Below, one piece after another: positions 15,590 to 23,196 of a stretch of 35,592 nt of DNA (positions are counted from its first letter, which is position 1; every line of letters begins with the position of its first letter). A program made the position numbers and the translations under genes. A model generated the notes under the pieces. The model saw nothing but the letters and a program-made list of their open reading frames with translations, did not search any database and was not told the origin of the DNA. Location of the stretch: the NCBI GenBank assembly GCA_002455655.1, contig DKLF01000074.1, positions 1-35,592 on the forward strand, given 5' to 3'. Source of the DNA: Oscillibacter sp. UBA6647. Lineage in GTDB: Bacteria; Bacillota; Clostridia; Oscillospirales; Oscillospiraceae.

Positions 15590-16846
15590 ATGAAAGAACT
15601 TTATGTCGTGAATTGCTGCCGTACAGCCATCGGTTCTTTTGGCGGAGCCTTGAAGGGCGTTCCCGCCGCCGACCTTGGAGCCATCGTGGTTAAGGAAGCC
15701 CTAAACCGCGCAGGCGTAAAGCCCGAGCAGGTGGATGAGGTCATGTTCGGCTGCATCCTTACCGCAGGCCTGGGCCAGAACGTGGCCCGGCAGGTAGCCG
15801 TCAAGTCCGGCATTCCCTATGCCGTTCCCGCCTACACCGTGGGCATGGTCTGCGGCTCCGGTATGAAGTCTGTCATCGAGGGTGCACGCTCCATTTTGGC
15901 CGGCGACTCCGACGTGGTGGTCTGCGGCGGCACGGAGAACATGTCCGCTGCTCCCTACGTGGCTCCCGATGCCCGCTGGGGCGCCCGCATGGGCGACAAG
16001 AAGCTGGTGGACTCCATGATCAAGGACGGCCTGTGGGACGCATACAACAACTACCACATGGGCACCACCGCTGAGAACATCTGCGACGTGTGGGGCATTA
16101 CCCGCAAGGAGCAGGACGAGTTTTCCGTCTCCTCCCAGCAGAAGTGCGAAGCCGCGCAGGCCGCCGGCAAGTTCGACGACGAGATTGTCGCCGTCCCCGT
16201 GAAGGTCAAGAAGGACTTTGTGGACTTCAAGAAGGACGAATTCCCCCGCGCCGGCACCACCATGGAGGGCGTGGTGAAGATGAAGGGCGCCTTCCCCGTG
16301 GGGCCCGAGTCCCCCAATCCCCAGGTGGTACATACCTTTGAGCTGACCGGCGCGCAGGAAACCGACGACAAGGGCACTCCCCGCGTCACCGCCGCTTCCG
16401 CCTCCGGCATCAACGACGGCGCGGCCGCCATCGTGTTGGCCTCCGGCGAGGCTGTGAAGAAATACGGCCTGAAGCCCATGGCCAAGCTCATTGGCTGGGG
16501 TCAGGGCGGCGTGGATCCCAAGATCATGGGCGTGGGCCCCGTCCCCGCTTCCCGTCAGGCCATGGAAAAGGCCGGCGTTTCCATCGAGGACATTGATCTG
16601 GTTGAGGCCAACGAGGCTTTCGCCGCCCAGTCCATCGCCGTGGCGCGCGAGCTGAAGTTTGACATGAGCAAGGTCAACGTCAACGGCGGCGCCATCTCTC
16701 TGGGCCACCCCGTGGGCGCTTCCGGCGCGCGGATCATCGTCACTCTGCTCCACGAGATGAAGAAGCGGGACGACGCGAAGAAGGGCCTTGCCACCCTGTG
16801 CATCGGCGGCGGCATGGGCGTTGCCACCATCTTCGAGAAGTGCTGA
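15590..16846 (+). CDS. thlA: Acetyl-CoA C-acetyltransferase (thiolase) with an extra internal segment
   Basis: A 418-residue biosynthetic thiolase condensing two acetyl-CoA to acetoacetyl-CoA, the entry to butyrate formation in Clostridia. The nucleophile is Cys88 (GMVCGSGMKSV), the general bases are His373 (ISLGHPVGASGAR) and Cys404 (TLCIGGGMG), and NEAFAAQ is present. Standard thiolases are about 392 residues with these at about 89, 348 and 378. The extra 25 or so residues lie between DEFPRAGTT and ASGINDGAAA, roughly residues 232-262, next to the CoA-binding loop; the usual TAGNASG there reads TAASASG. The ATG at 15590 has GGAGGAAC upstream. It is monocistronic, with its own promoter, long leader and terminator. 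No hydroxybutyryl-CoA dehydrogenase or crotonase lies nearby. Confidence 0.93.
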   Translation: MKELYVVNCCRTAIGSFGGALKGVPAADLGAIVVKEALNRAGVKPEQVDEVMFGCILTAGLGQNVARQVAVKSGIPYAVPAYTVGMVCGSGMKSVIEGARSILAGDSDVVVCGGTENMSAAPYVAPDARWGARMGDKKLVDSMIKDGLWDAYNNYHMGTTAENICDVWGITRKEQDEFSVSSQQKCEAAQAAGKFDDEIVAVPVKVKKDFVDFKKDEFPRAGTTMEGVVKMKGAFPVGPESPNPQVVHTFELTGAQETDDKGTPRVTAASASGINDGAAAIVLASGEAVKKYGLKPMAKLIGWGQGGVDPKIMGVGPVPASRQAMEKAGVSIEDIDLVEANEAFAAQSIAVARELKFDMSKVNVNGGAISLGHPVGASGARIIVTLLHEMKKRDDAKKGLATLCIGGGMGVATIFEKC

Positions 16847-16872
16847 TTTTTTAAGCTGAGGCGTTTACATCA

Positions 16873-16911
16873 AGCAGGGCTGCGGCGATACGCCGCAGCC
16901 CTGCTCTTTTT
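16873..16911 (+). terminator. Terminator of the thiolase gene
   Basis: A 15-bp perfect stem (AGCAGGGCTGCGGCG and its complement) has an ATA loop and is followed by CTTTTT, 26 bases after the stop codon. The following 180 bases up to the MocR stop codon hold nothing recognisable. Confidence 0.9.
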
Positions 16912-17091
16912 GCGTCTGCCTTTCCAGCTTTGCCGCCATGAACTATTCTCACTTGGCGGTAAGTTCCGTGGGTGCTTTAGGTAAAGCTTCGGAAGCGGAC
17001 GCGGGGCCGTCTGCGGAAATCGGGCCTAATGGAAAGGTTGGACCACGGCAAGCGCCGTCCGCATGTTGTCTGGGCGGTAGCCATTGCCACG

Positions 17092-18504
17092 TCACTCCGC
17101 GAAAATCTCCGCCAGAAGCGCCATGGCCTGCGGTAGATGGTCTCGCTCCAACCCCGCATAATTTACCACCAGCGTGTGGTCAAATTCCGCCTTTCGCCGC
17201 TGGCTGTATTCCGATAAAAAGCCCAGCCGCACGCCCATCGCCCGGGCCCTTGCGTCCAGTTCTTGGTCGCTCCGGTTTGTATCCAGCCGCAGTAAAAAGT
17301 GAAGCCCCGCCCCCTGCTCCGCAATGTGGACCCGACCAGCAAAAGGACTGCGCCGGAATGCCTCCAGCACTGCGGCACGGCGGGAGCGGTACTCCGTCCG
17401 CATCCGGGCGAGGTGCCGTTCGTAGTACCCCTGCTCCAAAAACCGGGCCAGCACAAACTGCTCTGTCGCCGGAACTGTGCAGGCGTAAAACCCCAGCTTT
17501 TGGCGGTACTGCTCCAAAAGTCTTGGCGGCAGCACCGCAAACCCCATCCGCATGGACGGGGCGATGGTCTGAGAAAAAGTGTTCAGGTACGCCACCCGGC
17601 CCCCACCGTCAATGCTTTGCAGAGGCGGAATGGGTCGCCCGGTAAAGCGCAGCTCGCTGTCATAGTCGTCCTCAATAATTACGCCGTCCTTCTCCTCCGC
17701 CCAGTGCAGCAGCTCCTGCCGCCGCCGGATGGGCGTTACCAACCCGGTGGGGTACTGGTGCGCCGGGGACAGATGTGCCGCCCGTGCGCCGGAGGTCCAC
17801 AGGGCGGCAGGGTTCATTCCCTCTCCGTCCAGCGGCAGCGGGACGCAACGCACGCCGCTGTTTTCATATACCTGCCGAATTTTTTGATAGCCCGGGTCCT
17901 CCACCGCCAGCACCGCGTCCCGGCCCAGAAGCTGGGCCAGCAGGATGTAAAGATACTCCGCCCCCGCGCCCACTACGATCTGCTCCGGCGCGGCATGCAG
18001 GCCCCGATAGTCCCGCAAGTCTGTGCAGATGGCCCTCCGCAGGGCCAGAAGCCCCTGATTGGGCAGGGGCGAGAGAATCGCCGCCCCTTCCTCCGCCAGC
18101 ACCTGACGCGTCAATCGTGCCCACGCCGCCAGCGGAAACCGGGCAGCGTCTACCCGGTTTGTTTTCAGGTCCAACTTCCATTCCGACTCCGGCGGCATGT
18201 CCGCCCTAGGAACATCCTCTGTGGTCGGCTGCGCCGGAAGCGCGCCCCGCACGGTACTCCGGGCTACCTGCACCACAAAAAAACCGCTGCGCGGTCGGGC
18301 GCAGACATAGCCCTCCGCTTCAAGCTGCTGGTATGCCCCCTCCACCGTGATAATCGACACACCCAGATGCGCCGCCAGCGCCCGCTTGGAGGGAAGCTTC
18401 TCCCCCACAGCCAGCGCACCTGAAAGGATGTCCTCCCGAATACGGCGATAAAGATATTCATACAGCGTCAGGCCGCCCCGGTCCTCCATCGAATAGGTCA
18501 GCAT
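17092..18504 (-). CDS. MocR/PdxR-type GntR regulator with aminotransferase-like domain
   Basis: A 470-residue MocR-family transcription factor. It has an N-terminal GntR winged helix (about residues 10-78, with LPSKRALAAHLGVSIITVEG) and a class I aminotransferase-fold effector domain (about 115-470) with IIEDDYDSELRF. The segment that normally reads FSKTLAP, whose Lys binds PLP, reads FSQTIAPSMRMGF. Residue 312 is Gln (codon CAG at 17569-17571, complement), so an internal aldimine cannot form. The start at 18504 is chosen because GGAGGAAAAG precedes it; the ATG at 18519 has no Shine-Dalgarno. It is divergent from an ECF transporter S component 108 bases away, its likely target. Known MocR proteins control vitamin B6, GABA or taurine genes; the ligand here is unknown. 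Confidence 0.9.
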   Translation of the reverse strand: MLTYSMEDRGGLTLYEYLYRRIREDILSGALAVGEKLPSKRALAAHLGVSIITVEGAYQQLEAEGYVCARPRSGFFVVQVARSTVRGALPAQPTTEDVPRADMPPESEWKLDLKTNRVDAARFPLAAWARLTRQVLAEEGAAILSPLPNQGLLALRRAICTDLRDYRGLHAAPEQIVVGAGAEYLYILLAQLLGRDAVLAVEDPGYQKIRQVYENSGVRCVPLPLDGEGMNPAALWTSGARAAHLSPAHQYPTGLVTPIRRRQELLHWAEEKDGVIIEDDYDSELRFTGRPIPPLQSIDGGGRVAYLNTFSQTIAPSMRMGFAVLPPRLLEQYRQKLGFYACTVPATEQFVLARFLEQGYYERHLARMRTEYRSRRAAVLEAFRRSPFAGRVHIAEQGAGLHFLLRLDTNRSDQELDARARAMGVRLGFLSEYSQRRKAEFDHTLVVNYAGLERDHLPQAMALLAEIFAE

Positions 18505-18533
18505 TGACTTTTCCTCCATCTGAACTTATCGAA

Positions 18534-18579
18534 ATTTTAAAATGTGGGTATTTTAATCATACCATACACCAGCTATAAT
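18534..18579. promoter_or_regulatory. Control region between the MocR gene and the ECF transporter gene
   Basis: On the plus strand TATAAT (18574-18579) has no proper -35 (TTTTAA at 17-base spacing), as expected of an activated promoter. Two direct repeats ATTTTAA (18534-18540 and 18550-18556), 16 bases apart, lie just upstream and are candidate MocR sites. On the minus strand an extended -10 TGGTATGAT lies in the same stretch (complement, about 18558-18566). Confidence 0.35.
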
Positions 18580-18612
18580 CAGCTCAATTGATACCGGAGG
18601 GAGTCAGAGAAT

Positions 18613-19161
18613 ATGGAAAACGGGTTTGGAACGGAGCATTTTCCCGCCGTGGACAGACGTGTCCGCAGCATTGTCACCGCCGCGCTTTTGGCCGCGCTGG
18701 CCTGCGCCGCCACCATGGTCATCCGCATCCCCTCTCCCACGGGGGGCTATCTGAATCTGGGCGACACGGTGGTTCTGCTGGGGGCCTTTTTGCTGGGTCC
18801 GTGGGCAGGTGCGCTGGCAGGGGGCATCGGCTCCGCCATGGCCGACGCGCTGTCCGGCTACATGGTCTACGTTCCCGCCACGCTGGTAATCAAATCCGTG
18901 GTGGCTTTGACCTCCGGGTTTTTGTATCGCTCTTTGCGAAACCGCACCGGTGGCATGATTTTCGCTGCCCTCGGGGGAGAGATTCCCATGGTGGCGGGCT
19001 ACTGGCTGTTCGACGCGCTGCTGCTGCAAAGCTGGGTCGGCGCTGTCGCAGGAATCCTCGGCAATTTGGTGCAGGCGGGCTTTGGCGTTGCAGTCTCCGT
19101 TTTTCTGGCGGCGGCGCTGCGGAAAAGCGGCTTTGTGCGAAGCAGGTTCCCAAATCTCTAA
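18613..19161 (+). CDS. ECF transporter S component (vitamin-binding subunit)
   Basis: A 182-residue membrane protein with about six hydrophobic helices, matching substrate-binding S components of energy-coupling factor transporters. The pattern IPSPTGGYLNLGDTVVLLGA and the small-residue motif GPWAGALAGGIGSAMADALS in helix 3 (the AxxxA-type contact with EcfT) are typical. It would bind a vitamin or precursor and use shared EcfA/A'/T subunits, none of which are in the window. The ATG at 18613 has GGAGGGAG 9 bases upstream. Divergent pairing with a MocR-type regulator suggests vitamin B6 as substrate, but S-component specificity cannot be read from sequence; thiamine precursors or riboflavin are alternatives. 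Confidence 0.82.
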   Translation: MENGFGTEHFPAVDRRVRSIVTAALLAALACAATMVIRIPSPTGGYLNLGDTVVLLGAFLLGPWAGALAGGIGSAMADALSGYMVYVPATLVIKSVVALTSGFLYRSLRNRTGGMIFAALGGEIPMVAGYWLFDALLLQSWVGAVAGILGNLVQAGFGVAVSVFLAAALRKSGFVRSRFPNL

Positions 19162-19237
19162 GCCCCACCACGGTTCAGTCGTGGGCGCGGCAAAAGGGCG
19201 GCATCCGATAGCAAGCGCAAGCAGTAAAAATCAAAAC

Positions 19238-19277
19238 AGGCGCGGAACAGATATCATCTGTTCCGCGCCTTTGCTTT
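19238..19277 (+). terminator. Terminator of the ECF S-component gene
   Basis: A 15-bp perfect stem, AGGCGCGGAACAGAT and its complement around an ATC loop, is followed by TTGCTTT, about 75 bases after the stop codon. The remaining AT-rich bases up to 19455 hold only a possible promoter. Confidence 0.75.
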
Positions 19278-19344
19278 GGAGGCAGTGTACAGTGCAATTC
19301 TCTTAATACTTCAATTTTTTGTTCATATTATTAGACGAATGCTC

Positions 19345-19373
19345 TTGCGCCTTTTAATTTCGTGTGATATCTT
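19345..19373 (+). promoter_or_regulatory. Possible promoter of the M20 peptidase-carrier pair
   Basis: TTGCGC (19345-19350), a 17-base spacer and TATCTT (19368-19373) lie in an AT-rich stretch about 80 bases upstream of the M20 gene. It is a moderate match to the sigma-A consensus. Confidence 0.35.
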
Positions 19374-19455
19374 ATTATCTAGCTAAAGCATTAGCGCGTT
19401 ACCATTTATTCCAATACATTTTAACCACATCATCTTTGCGGGGAGGAAATTGATC

Positions 19456-20646
19456 ATGGTCCAGCCATCGGAAATTCAGGCGGCGGTCCGCGCAGACGCG
19501 GAGGACGCACAGCAGCTTGTCAGGCAGCTTTTTGACTACGCAGAGCTTCCCTACCATGAGGTGCAGTCCAGCGCAGCCATGGCGAAGCTGCTGGAGCGGG
19601 CAGGCTTTGAAGTGGAGTATCCCTTTTTTCAAGAGAAGCTGGGATATGGCACGGCCTATCGCGCCACGCTGAAAAACGGCGAGGGCCCAAAGGTGGCCTT
19701 TTTGGCAGAGTACGATGCTTTACCAGTCATTGGCCACGGCTGTGGCCATAATCTCCATGGTCCCCTTTCCGTGCTGGCGGGTCTTGCCATGGTGCGGCTG
19801 AAGGACAGCTTTTCCGGCACGGTGCAGGTGATCGGCACCCCGGCAGAGGAGGAAAACGGGGCAAAAATTCCTATGGCCACGGACGGTGTATTCGACGATC
19901 TGGACCTGGCGGTGATGATGCATAGCTTCAGTGGCGGCGTGTCCTGCCCGGATATGGACGTTTTAAGCCTGCGGTGCTATGTGGCGGAGTTTTACGGACG
20001 GGAAGCCCACGCGGTCGCCGGTCCCTGGGCAGGCGCCAGCGCTCTGGCAGCGGCACGGAAGTTTTTGGATTTGGTGGACGCCCGGCGGGAGAGTTTTACC
20101 CGGGACGTGCGGTTCAATGCCGTTTTGCTGGAAGGGGGCAGCTTTCCCAACACCATCCCCGGCTACGCGAAAATCCGGCTGGAGTTCCGCACAGACTCCC
20201 GGGGCAAGCTGGCGGAGATGGATCGCATTGTCCGCCGCTGCGCCGAGGGCGCGGCCATGGCTATGGACTGCACTGTCACCTTCACCCCCGGCCTTCTGGA
20301 CTTTGACGACATGGTGCGGGTGAACGCGCTTGAAGCAGAGACGGCCCGTCTGCTTGCGGAGAACGGGGAAACCGTGGGAGAGATTCTCCCCCCCTCCGGG
20401 TCTTCGGACCTTGGCAACGTTAGCTACCGCTGTCCCTCTATCCAGCCCCTCATTTCCATTACAGACGAGCCCCTTGCCCTCCATACAGAGAAAATGCGGG
20501 ACGCAACGCTCCTGCCCGCCGCCCACCGGGCCATGGAGCGGGGTGCCTGCACACTGGCGGGGCTTGCCCTGCGGGTCTTAAACGACGAAGCATTCCGCAC
20601 CGCCGTGCGCAGCGACTTTCAGCAGGCGCTGAAGCAAAAGGGCTGA
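19456..20646 (+). CDS. M20 family amidohydrolase/peptidase (M20D, AbgB-like)
   Basis: A 396-residue zinc-type amidohydrolase of the M20D group, which removes acyl or aminobenzoyl groups from amino acids or splits dipeptides. The metal-site motifs are FLAEYDALPVIGHGCGHN (near residues 85-102) and the catalytic Glu in GTPAEEENGAK. The dimerisation domain begins near EFYGREAHAVAGPWAG with its conserved His. GNVSYRCPSIQPLISI toward the end is typical of AbgB-like members. Length is normal (about 390). The ATG at 19456 lies 9 bases after GGGAGG; a TTG at 19450 is too close to it. It is followed 29 bases later by a YfcC-type carrier, so the two probably import and hydrolyse one substrate. The substrate is not known. 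Confidence 0.88.
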   Translation: MVQPSEIQAAVRADAEDAQQLVRQLFDYAELPYHEVQSSAAMAKLLERAGFEVEYPFFQEKLGYGTAYRATLKNGEGPKVAFLAEYDALPVIGHGCGHNLHGPLSVLAGLAMVRLKDSFSGTVQVIGTPAEEENGAKIPMATDGVFDDLDLAVMMHSFSGGVSCPDMDVLSLRCYVAEFYGREAHAVAGPWAGASALAAARKFLDLVDARRESFTRDVRFNAVLLEGGSFPNTIPGYAKIRLEFRTDSRGKLAEMDRIVRRCAEGAAMAMDCTVTFTPGLLDFDDMVRVNALEAETARLLAENGETVGEILPPSGSSDLGNVSYRCPSIQPLISITDEPLALHTEKMRDATLLPAAHRAMERGACTLAGLALRVLNDEAFRTAVRSDFQQALKQKG

Positions 20647-20675
20647 ACATGATTTGGGAGAAGGAGAATTGATTT

Positions 20676-22061
20676 ATGGGAGAGACACTGGTAAAAAAGA
20701 AGCGGCGGCTGGAAATGCCCCACATTTACGTACTGCTGATGAGCATTATCGCCATCTGCACAATTCTTACATGGATTCTTCCCGCCGGGGAATTTGAACG
20801 GAACGGCAAACTGATCCTCGCCGGAACCTATCACGCGGTGGAAAGCTCTCCCGTGGGGCTGTTTGAAATGCTTCGCTGCGTGTACAACGGCTTTGTTGAC
20901 GCGGGCGGCGTGCTGTTTTTTGTGTTTATCGCTTATGCCTCCATCGGCTTGATTATTTCCACCGGCGCATTTAACGGACTGGTGGCTGGGTTGCTGCGGA
21001 TTCTGAAAGGCAAGCTGCGGGCGCTGATCATCCCCATTTTTATCACGCTGATCGGCTTTGCATCTTCCACTATTGGGGTGTTTGAGGAGATGTTCCCCTT
21101 TATCCCCATTTTCGTCGGCATTGCTTTGGCTATGGGATACGACGCCATCGTGGGGCTTGCCATTGTGGCTCTTGGCACGGGGCTGGGCTATTCCGGCGCG
21201 TTTATGAATCCTTTTACCGTGGGCACAGCCCAGAGTATTGCGGGCTTGCAGGTGATGTCGGGCTGGGACTTCCGTATTTTCTGCCACCTTTCCATGATTG
21301 TGGTTGCCTCAATCTACACAGTGCGTTATGCTCTGAAAATTCAGGCAGACCCAACCAAAAGTTTGATGTACGGCGCATCCGGCGGCATTCAAGCGGATAA
21401 GAACGTGGAAAGCCACGCCTTCGGTCTGCGGGAAAAGCTGGTGCTGCTGGTGCTGCTTGCGGGCATCGTGGTTATTGTCATCGGAACCAAGGACTACGGC
21501 TGGTATTTTGAAGAGCTGGCCGCTGTGTTTTTGCTGATGGGCCTCATCAGCGCCGCCATCATGGGCTGGTCCCCCAACAAAATCGCCGACCTGATTGCCA
21601 AGAGCTTTACGGACATTGCCATGGCCTGCATGATGATCGGCCTTGCCCGTGGCATTTTGATGGTCCTTCAGGCGGGCAACATTATCGACACCGTGGTGTA
21701 CGGCATGTCCATACCCCTGTCCTACCTGCCCCGGTGGCTGGCCGGAGAAGCCATGCTGTTAGTCCAGACCCTTTTGAACTTTGTGATTCCCTCCGGCTCC
21801 GGCCAGGCGGTGGTCAGCATGCCCATCATGGCCCCCCTGTCCGATCTTCTGAATATTCCCCGACAGGTGGCAGTGCTGGCCTTCCAATTTGGCGATGGCC
21901 TGTCCAACATCCTCTGGCCCACCGCTTCAGCCCCCATTGTATGCGGCATTGCAGGTGTAAAGGTGGAAAAATGGTGGAAATGGTTTGTCCCCCTGTTCGG
22001 GCTGCTGCTGCTGACCCAAATGGCACTGGTGGCCATTGCCCTTGCAATCAACTTTTCCTGA
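20676..22061 (+). CDS. YfcC family (DcuC/C4-dicarboxylate carrier-like) membrane transporter
   Basis: A 461-residue permease with about 11-13 hydrophobic segments. It has the YfcC-type N-terminus (MPHIYVLLMSIIAICTILTW, then ILPAGEF) and conserved GTGLGYSGAFMNPFTVGTAQ and LNFVIPSGSGQAVVSMPIMA (re-entrant hairpin residues of the ArsB/NhaD-like fold). YfcC proteins are secondary carriers thought to move amino acids, dipeptides or carboxylates. The ATG at 20676 is preceded by GGAGAAGGAG. It is cotranscribed with the M20 amidohydrolase 29 bases upstream, which suggests an N-acyl amino acid or small peptide as cargo; this is inference. Confidence 0.87.
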   Translation: MGETLVKKKRRLEMPHIYVLLMSIIAICTILTWILPAGEFERNGKLILAGTYHAVESSPVGLFEMLRCVYNGFVDAGGVLFFVFIAYASIGLIISTGAFNGLVAGLLRILKGKLRALIIPIFITLIGFASSTIGVFEEMFPFIPIFVGIALAMGYDAIVGLAIVALGTGLGYSGAFMNPFTVGTAQSIAGLQVMSGWDFRIFCHLSMIVVASIYTVRYALKIQADPTKSLMYGASGGIQADKNVESHAFGLREKLVLLVLLAGIVVIVIGTKDYGWYFEELAAVFLLMGLISAAIMGWSPNKIADLIAKSFTDIAMACMMIGLARGILMVLQAGNIIDTVVYGMSIPLSYLPRWLAGEAMLLVQTLLNFVIPSGSGQAVVSMPIMAPLSDLLNIPRQVAVLAFQFGDGLSNILWPTASAPIVCGIAGVKVEKWWKWFVPLFGLLLLTQMALVAIALAINFS

Positions 22062-22088
22062 GAGAACGCAATGCTCAGCGTAAACGCA

Positions 22089-22120
22089 CCCGGGAGCCTG
22101 CCTTTTAGCAGACTCCCGGG
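22089..22120. terminator. Stem-loop between the carrier gene and the convergent unknown gene
   Basis: The arms CCCGGGAG (22089-22096) and CTCCCGGG (22113-22120), with an inner CTGC/GCAG pairing, form a stable hairpin. It lies in the gap between two convergent stop codons. Neither side has a strong T tract, so termination strength is uncertain. Confidence 0.55.
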
Positions 22121-22132
22121 AGTAAATTTATT

Positions 22133-22555
22133 TTACGTGGTATCCTTCGCTCCCTGAGGAAGGACCTTTACATCCCGTACATTGATATCGGTATATACAA
22201 CACTGTCAAAATGATATTGGTCGCCCAGTAAATTTCCCCGCACCTGCGAGTCAAAGTTCATATGGATTTCTACGGGTACCCACAACTGCGAATTTGCATC
22301 CCGAAAGGTTGCGCGGACAATCCCGTTTCGTCTGACTTTTTCAAAAAGCCCCGGCGGAACATAGCTGGCGGATGCCGGGAGAAACGTATCGTCCTGAAAC
22401 AGCATTGCTCTGGGCGCACCTTCATAATTTACAATTTGAAGCAAATTGTCTTCAATCTCTGTGGTCACGGGAAAAATTGATCTTCCATAGTATTCGTTTG
22501 TGATACCGTCATAAATGTCTATACGCGGTGCTGCGACCCTGTCAAACACGGGCAT
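22133..22555 (-). CDS. Hypothetical protein, 140 residues
   Basis: I do not recognise a family. The 140-residue product is rich in beta-forming residues and has no signal peptide, membrane segment or Cys. It contains the aromatic/acidic stretches DIYDGITNEYYGRSIFPVT and LLGDQYHFDSVVYTDINVRD. A well placed AAAGGAG precedes the ATG at 22555, which argues for a real gene. The Shine-Dalgarno overlaps the stop codon of the small gene just upstream, so the pair is translated together. The stop codon is close to a hairpin shared with the carrier gene. Base composition is lower in GC than neighbouring genes, which may mean a different origin. Confidence 0.7.
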   Translation of the reverse strand: MPVFDRVAAPRIDIYDGITNEYYGRSIFPVTTEIEDNLLQIVNYEGAPRAMLFQDDTFLPASASYVPPGLFEKVRRNGIVRATFRDANSQLWVPVEIHMNFDSQVRGNLLGDQYHFDSVVYTDINVRDVKVLPQGAKDTT

Positions 22556-22564
22556 ACACTCCTT

Positions 22565-22771
22565 TCATAACCCAGTGTATTCAATAAGCACCCGTTTGAT
22601 ATCCTCCACACGAGACAGACGCCGCCCGAAAATTTGCCCGGAGCGGTAAATTTTTATCCGATGCGTTTGTTTGCCCTCAATACGGGATTGTTCAGCCTCT
22701 TCTTCAGCCCACCTGCGTAAGTACGGCCTCCGGGTGCGTTTTACTTGACAGCTTCCGGAATCCTGTGCCAT
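22565..22771 (-). CDS. Small basic hypothetical protein, 68 residues
   Basis: A 68-residue basic protein (RTRRPYLRRW near the start, QTHRIKIYRSGQIFGRRLSR in the middle) of unknown function. It ends 9 bases before the 140-residue gene, whose Shine-Dalgarno overlaps its stop, so the two likely form an operon. The weak point is the start: no Shine-Dalgarno precedes the ATG at 22771, and this end is overlapped by a good promoter reading the other way. The true start may be further in, or the gene may be poorly translated. Confidence 0.45.
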   Translation of the reverse strand: MAQDSGSCQVKRTRRPYLRRWAEEEAEQSRIEGKQTHRIKIYRSGQIFGRRLSRVEDIKRVLIEYTGL

Positions 22772-22774
22772 AAT
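22745..22774 (+). promoter_or_regulatory. Promoter of the DUF6176-like gene
   Basis: A perfect TTGACA (22745-22750), an 18-base spacer and CATAAT (22769-22774). It lies across the 5' end of the small divergent gene and about 45 bases upstream of the ATG at 22821. Confidence 0.65.
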
Positions 22775-22779
22775 AGAAG

Positions 22780-22793
22780 TTAGTTAAAACTAA
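22780..22793. promoter_or_regulatory. Dyad at the start point of the DUF6176-like gene, candidate operator
   Basis: The inverted repeat TTAGTT-AA-AACTAA spans the predicted transcription start, just past the -10 box. It also sits directly upstream of the divergent small gene, so one bound repressor could act on both. No regulator gene lies next to it. Confidence 0.4.
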
Positions 22794-22820
22794 TCGCCAA
22801 AATGACGGGAGGAAACTACC

Positions 22821-23168
22821 ATGGATGCTGTATTGTTCAAAGCGAAAGTCAAGGCGGGAAAGGAAGCCGTTGCCCGCGAATGGATTGATTTTTTAACGGC
22901 CAACAAGGAAAAGGGCGAGGAAACCCTTAAAAACGAGCGAGAGCACCTTGAGGTCTACTTTATGAGTGAAGAGGGCGGCATCAGCTATATTTACATGTTT
23001 GTTCTCGCCGATGATCTTCAATATGCGAATCAGGTCGCGGCACAAAGCGGCAACCCGTTGGACAAGAAACACTTTGAATATATGGCCGAGTGCATCGATG
23101 TGGAAAGCGCCGTGCAAATTGCACCAGAGCTGATTCTGGGCGATCTGTCCGTCTTTGGAGAAAGCTGA
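22821..23168 (+). CDS. DUF6176-like small protein
   Basis: A 115-residue soluble protein. The N-terminus AVLFKAKVKAGKEAVAREW, the central YIYMFVLADDLQYANQ and KKHFEYMAECID near residue 87 resemble DUF6176, a small alpha/beta ferredoxin-like fold related in shape to antibiotic biosynthesis monooxygenase domains. The biochemical role is unknown. The ATG at 22821 has GGGAGGAAA upstream. It has its own promoter and operator-like dyad. A GC hairpin lies just after it and a further gene follows on the same strand. The family assignment is from memory of the sequence pattern and is moderate. Confidence 0.7.
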   Translation: MDAVLFKAKVKAGKEAVAREWIDFLTANKEKGEETLKNEREHLEVYFMSEEGGISYIYMFVLADDLQYANQVAAQSGNPLDKKHFEYMAECIDVESAVQIAPELILGDLSVFGES

Positions 23169-23196
23169 TACGCCCTGACTAAAATTCCGGTGCGCC

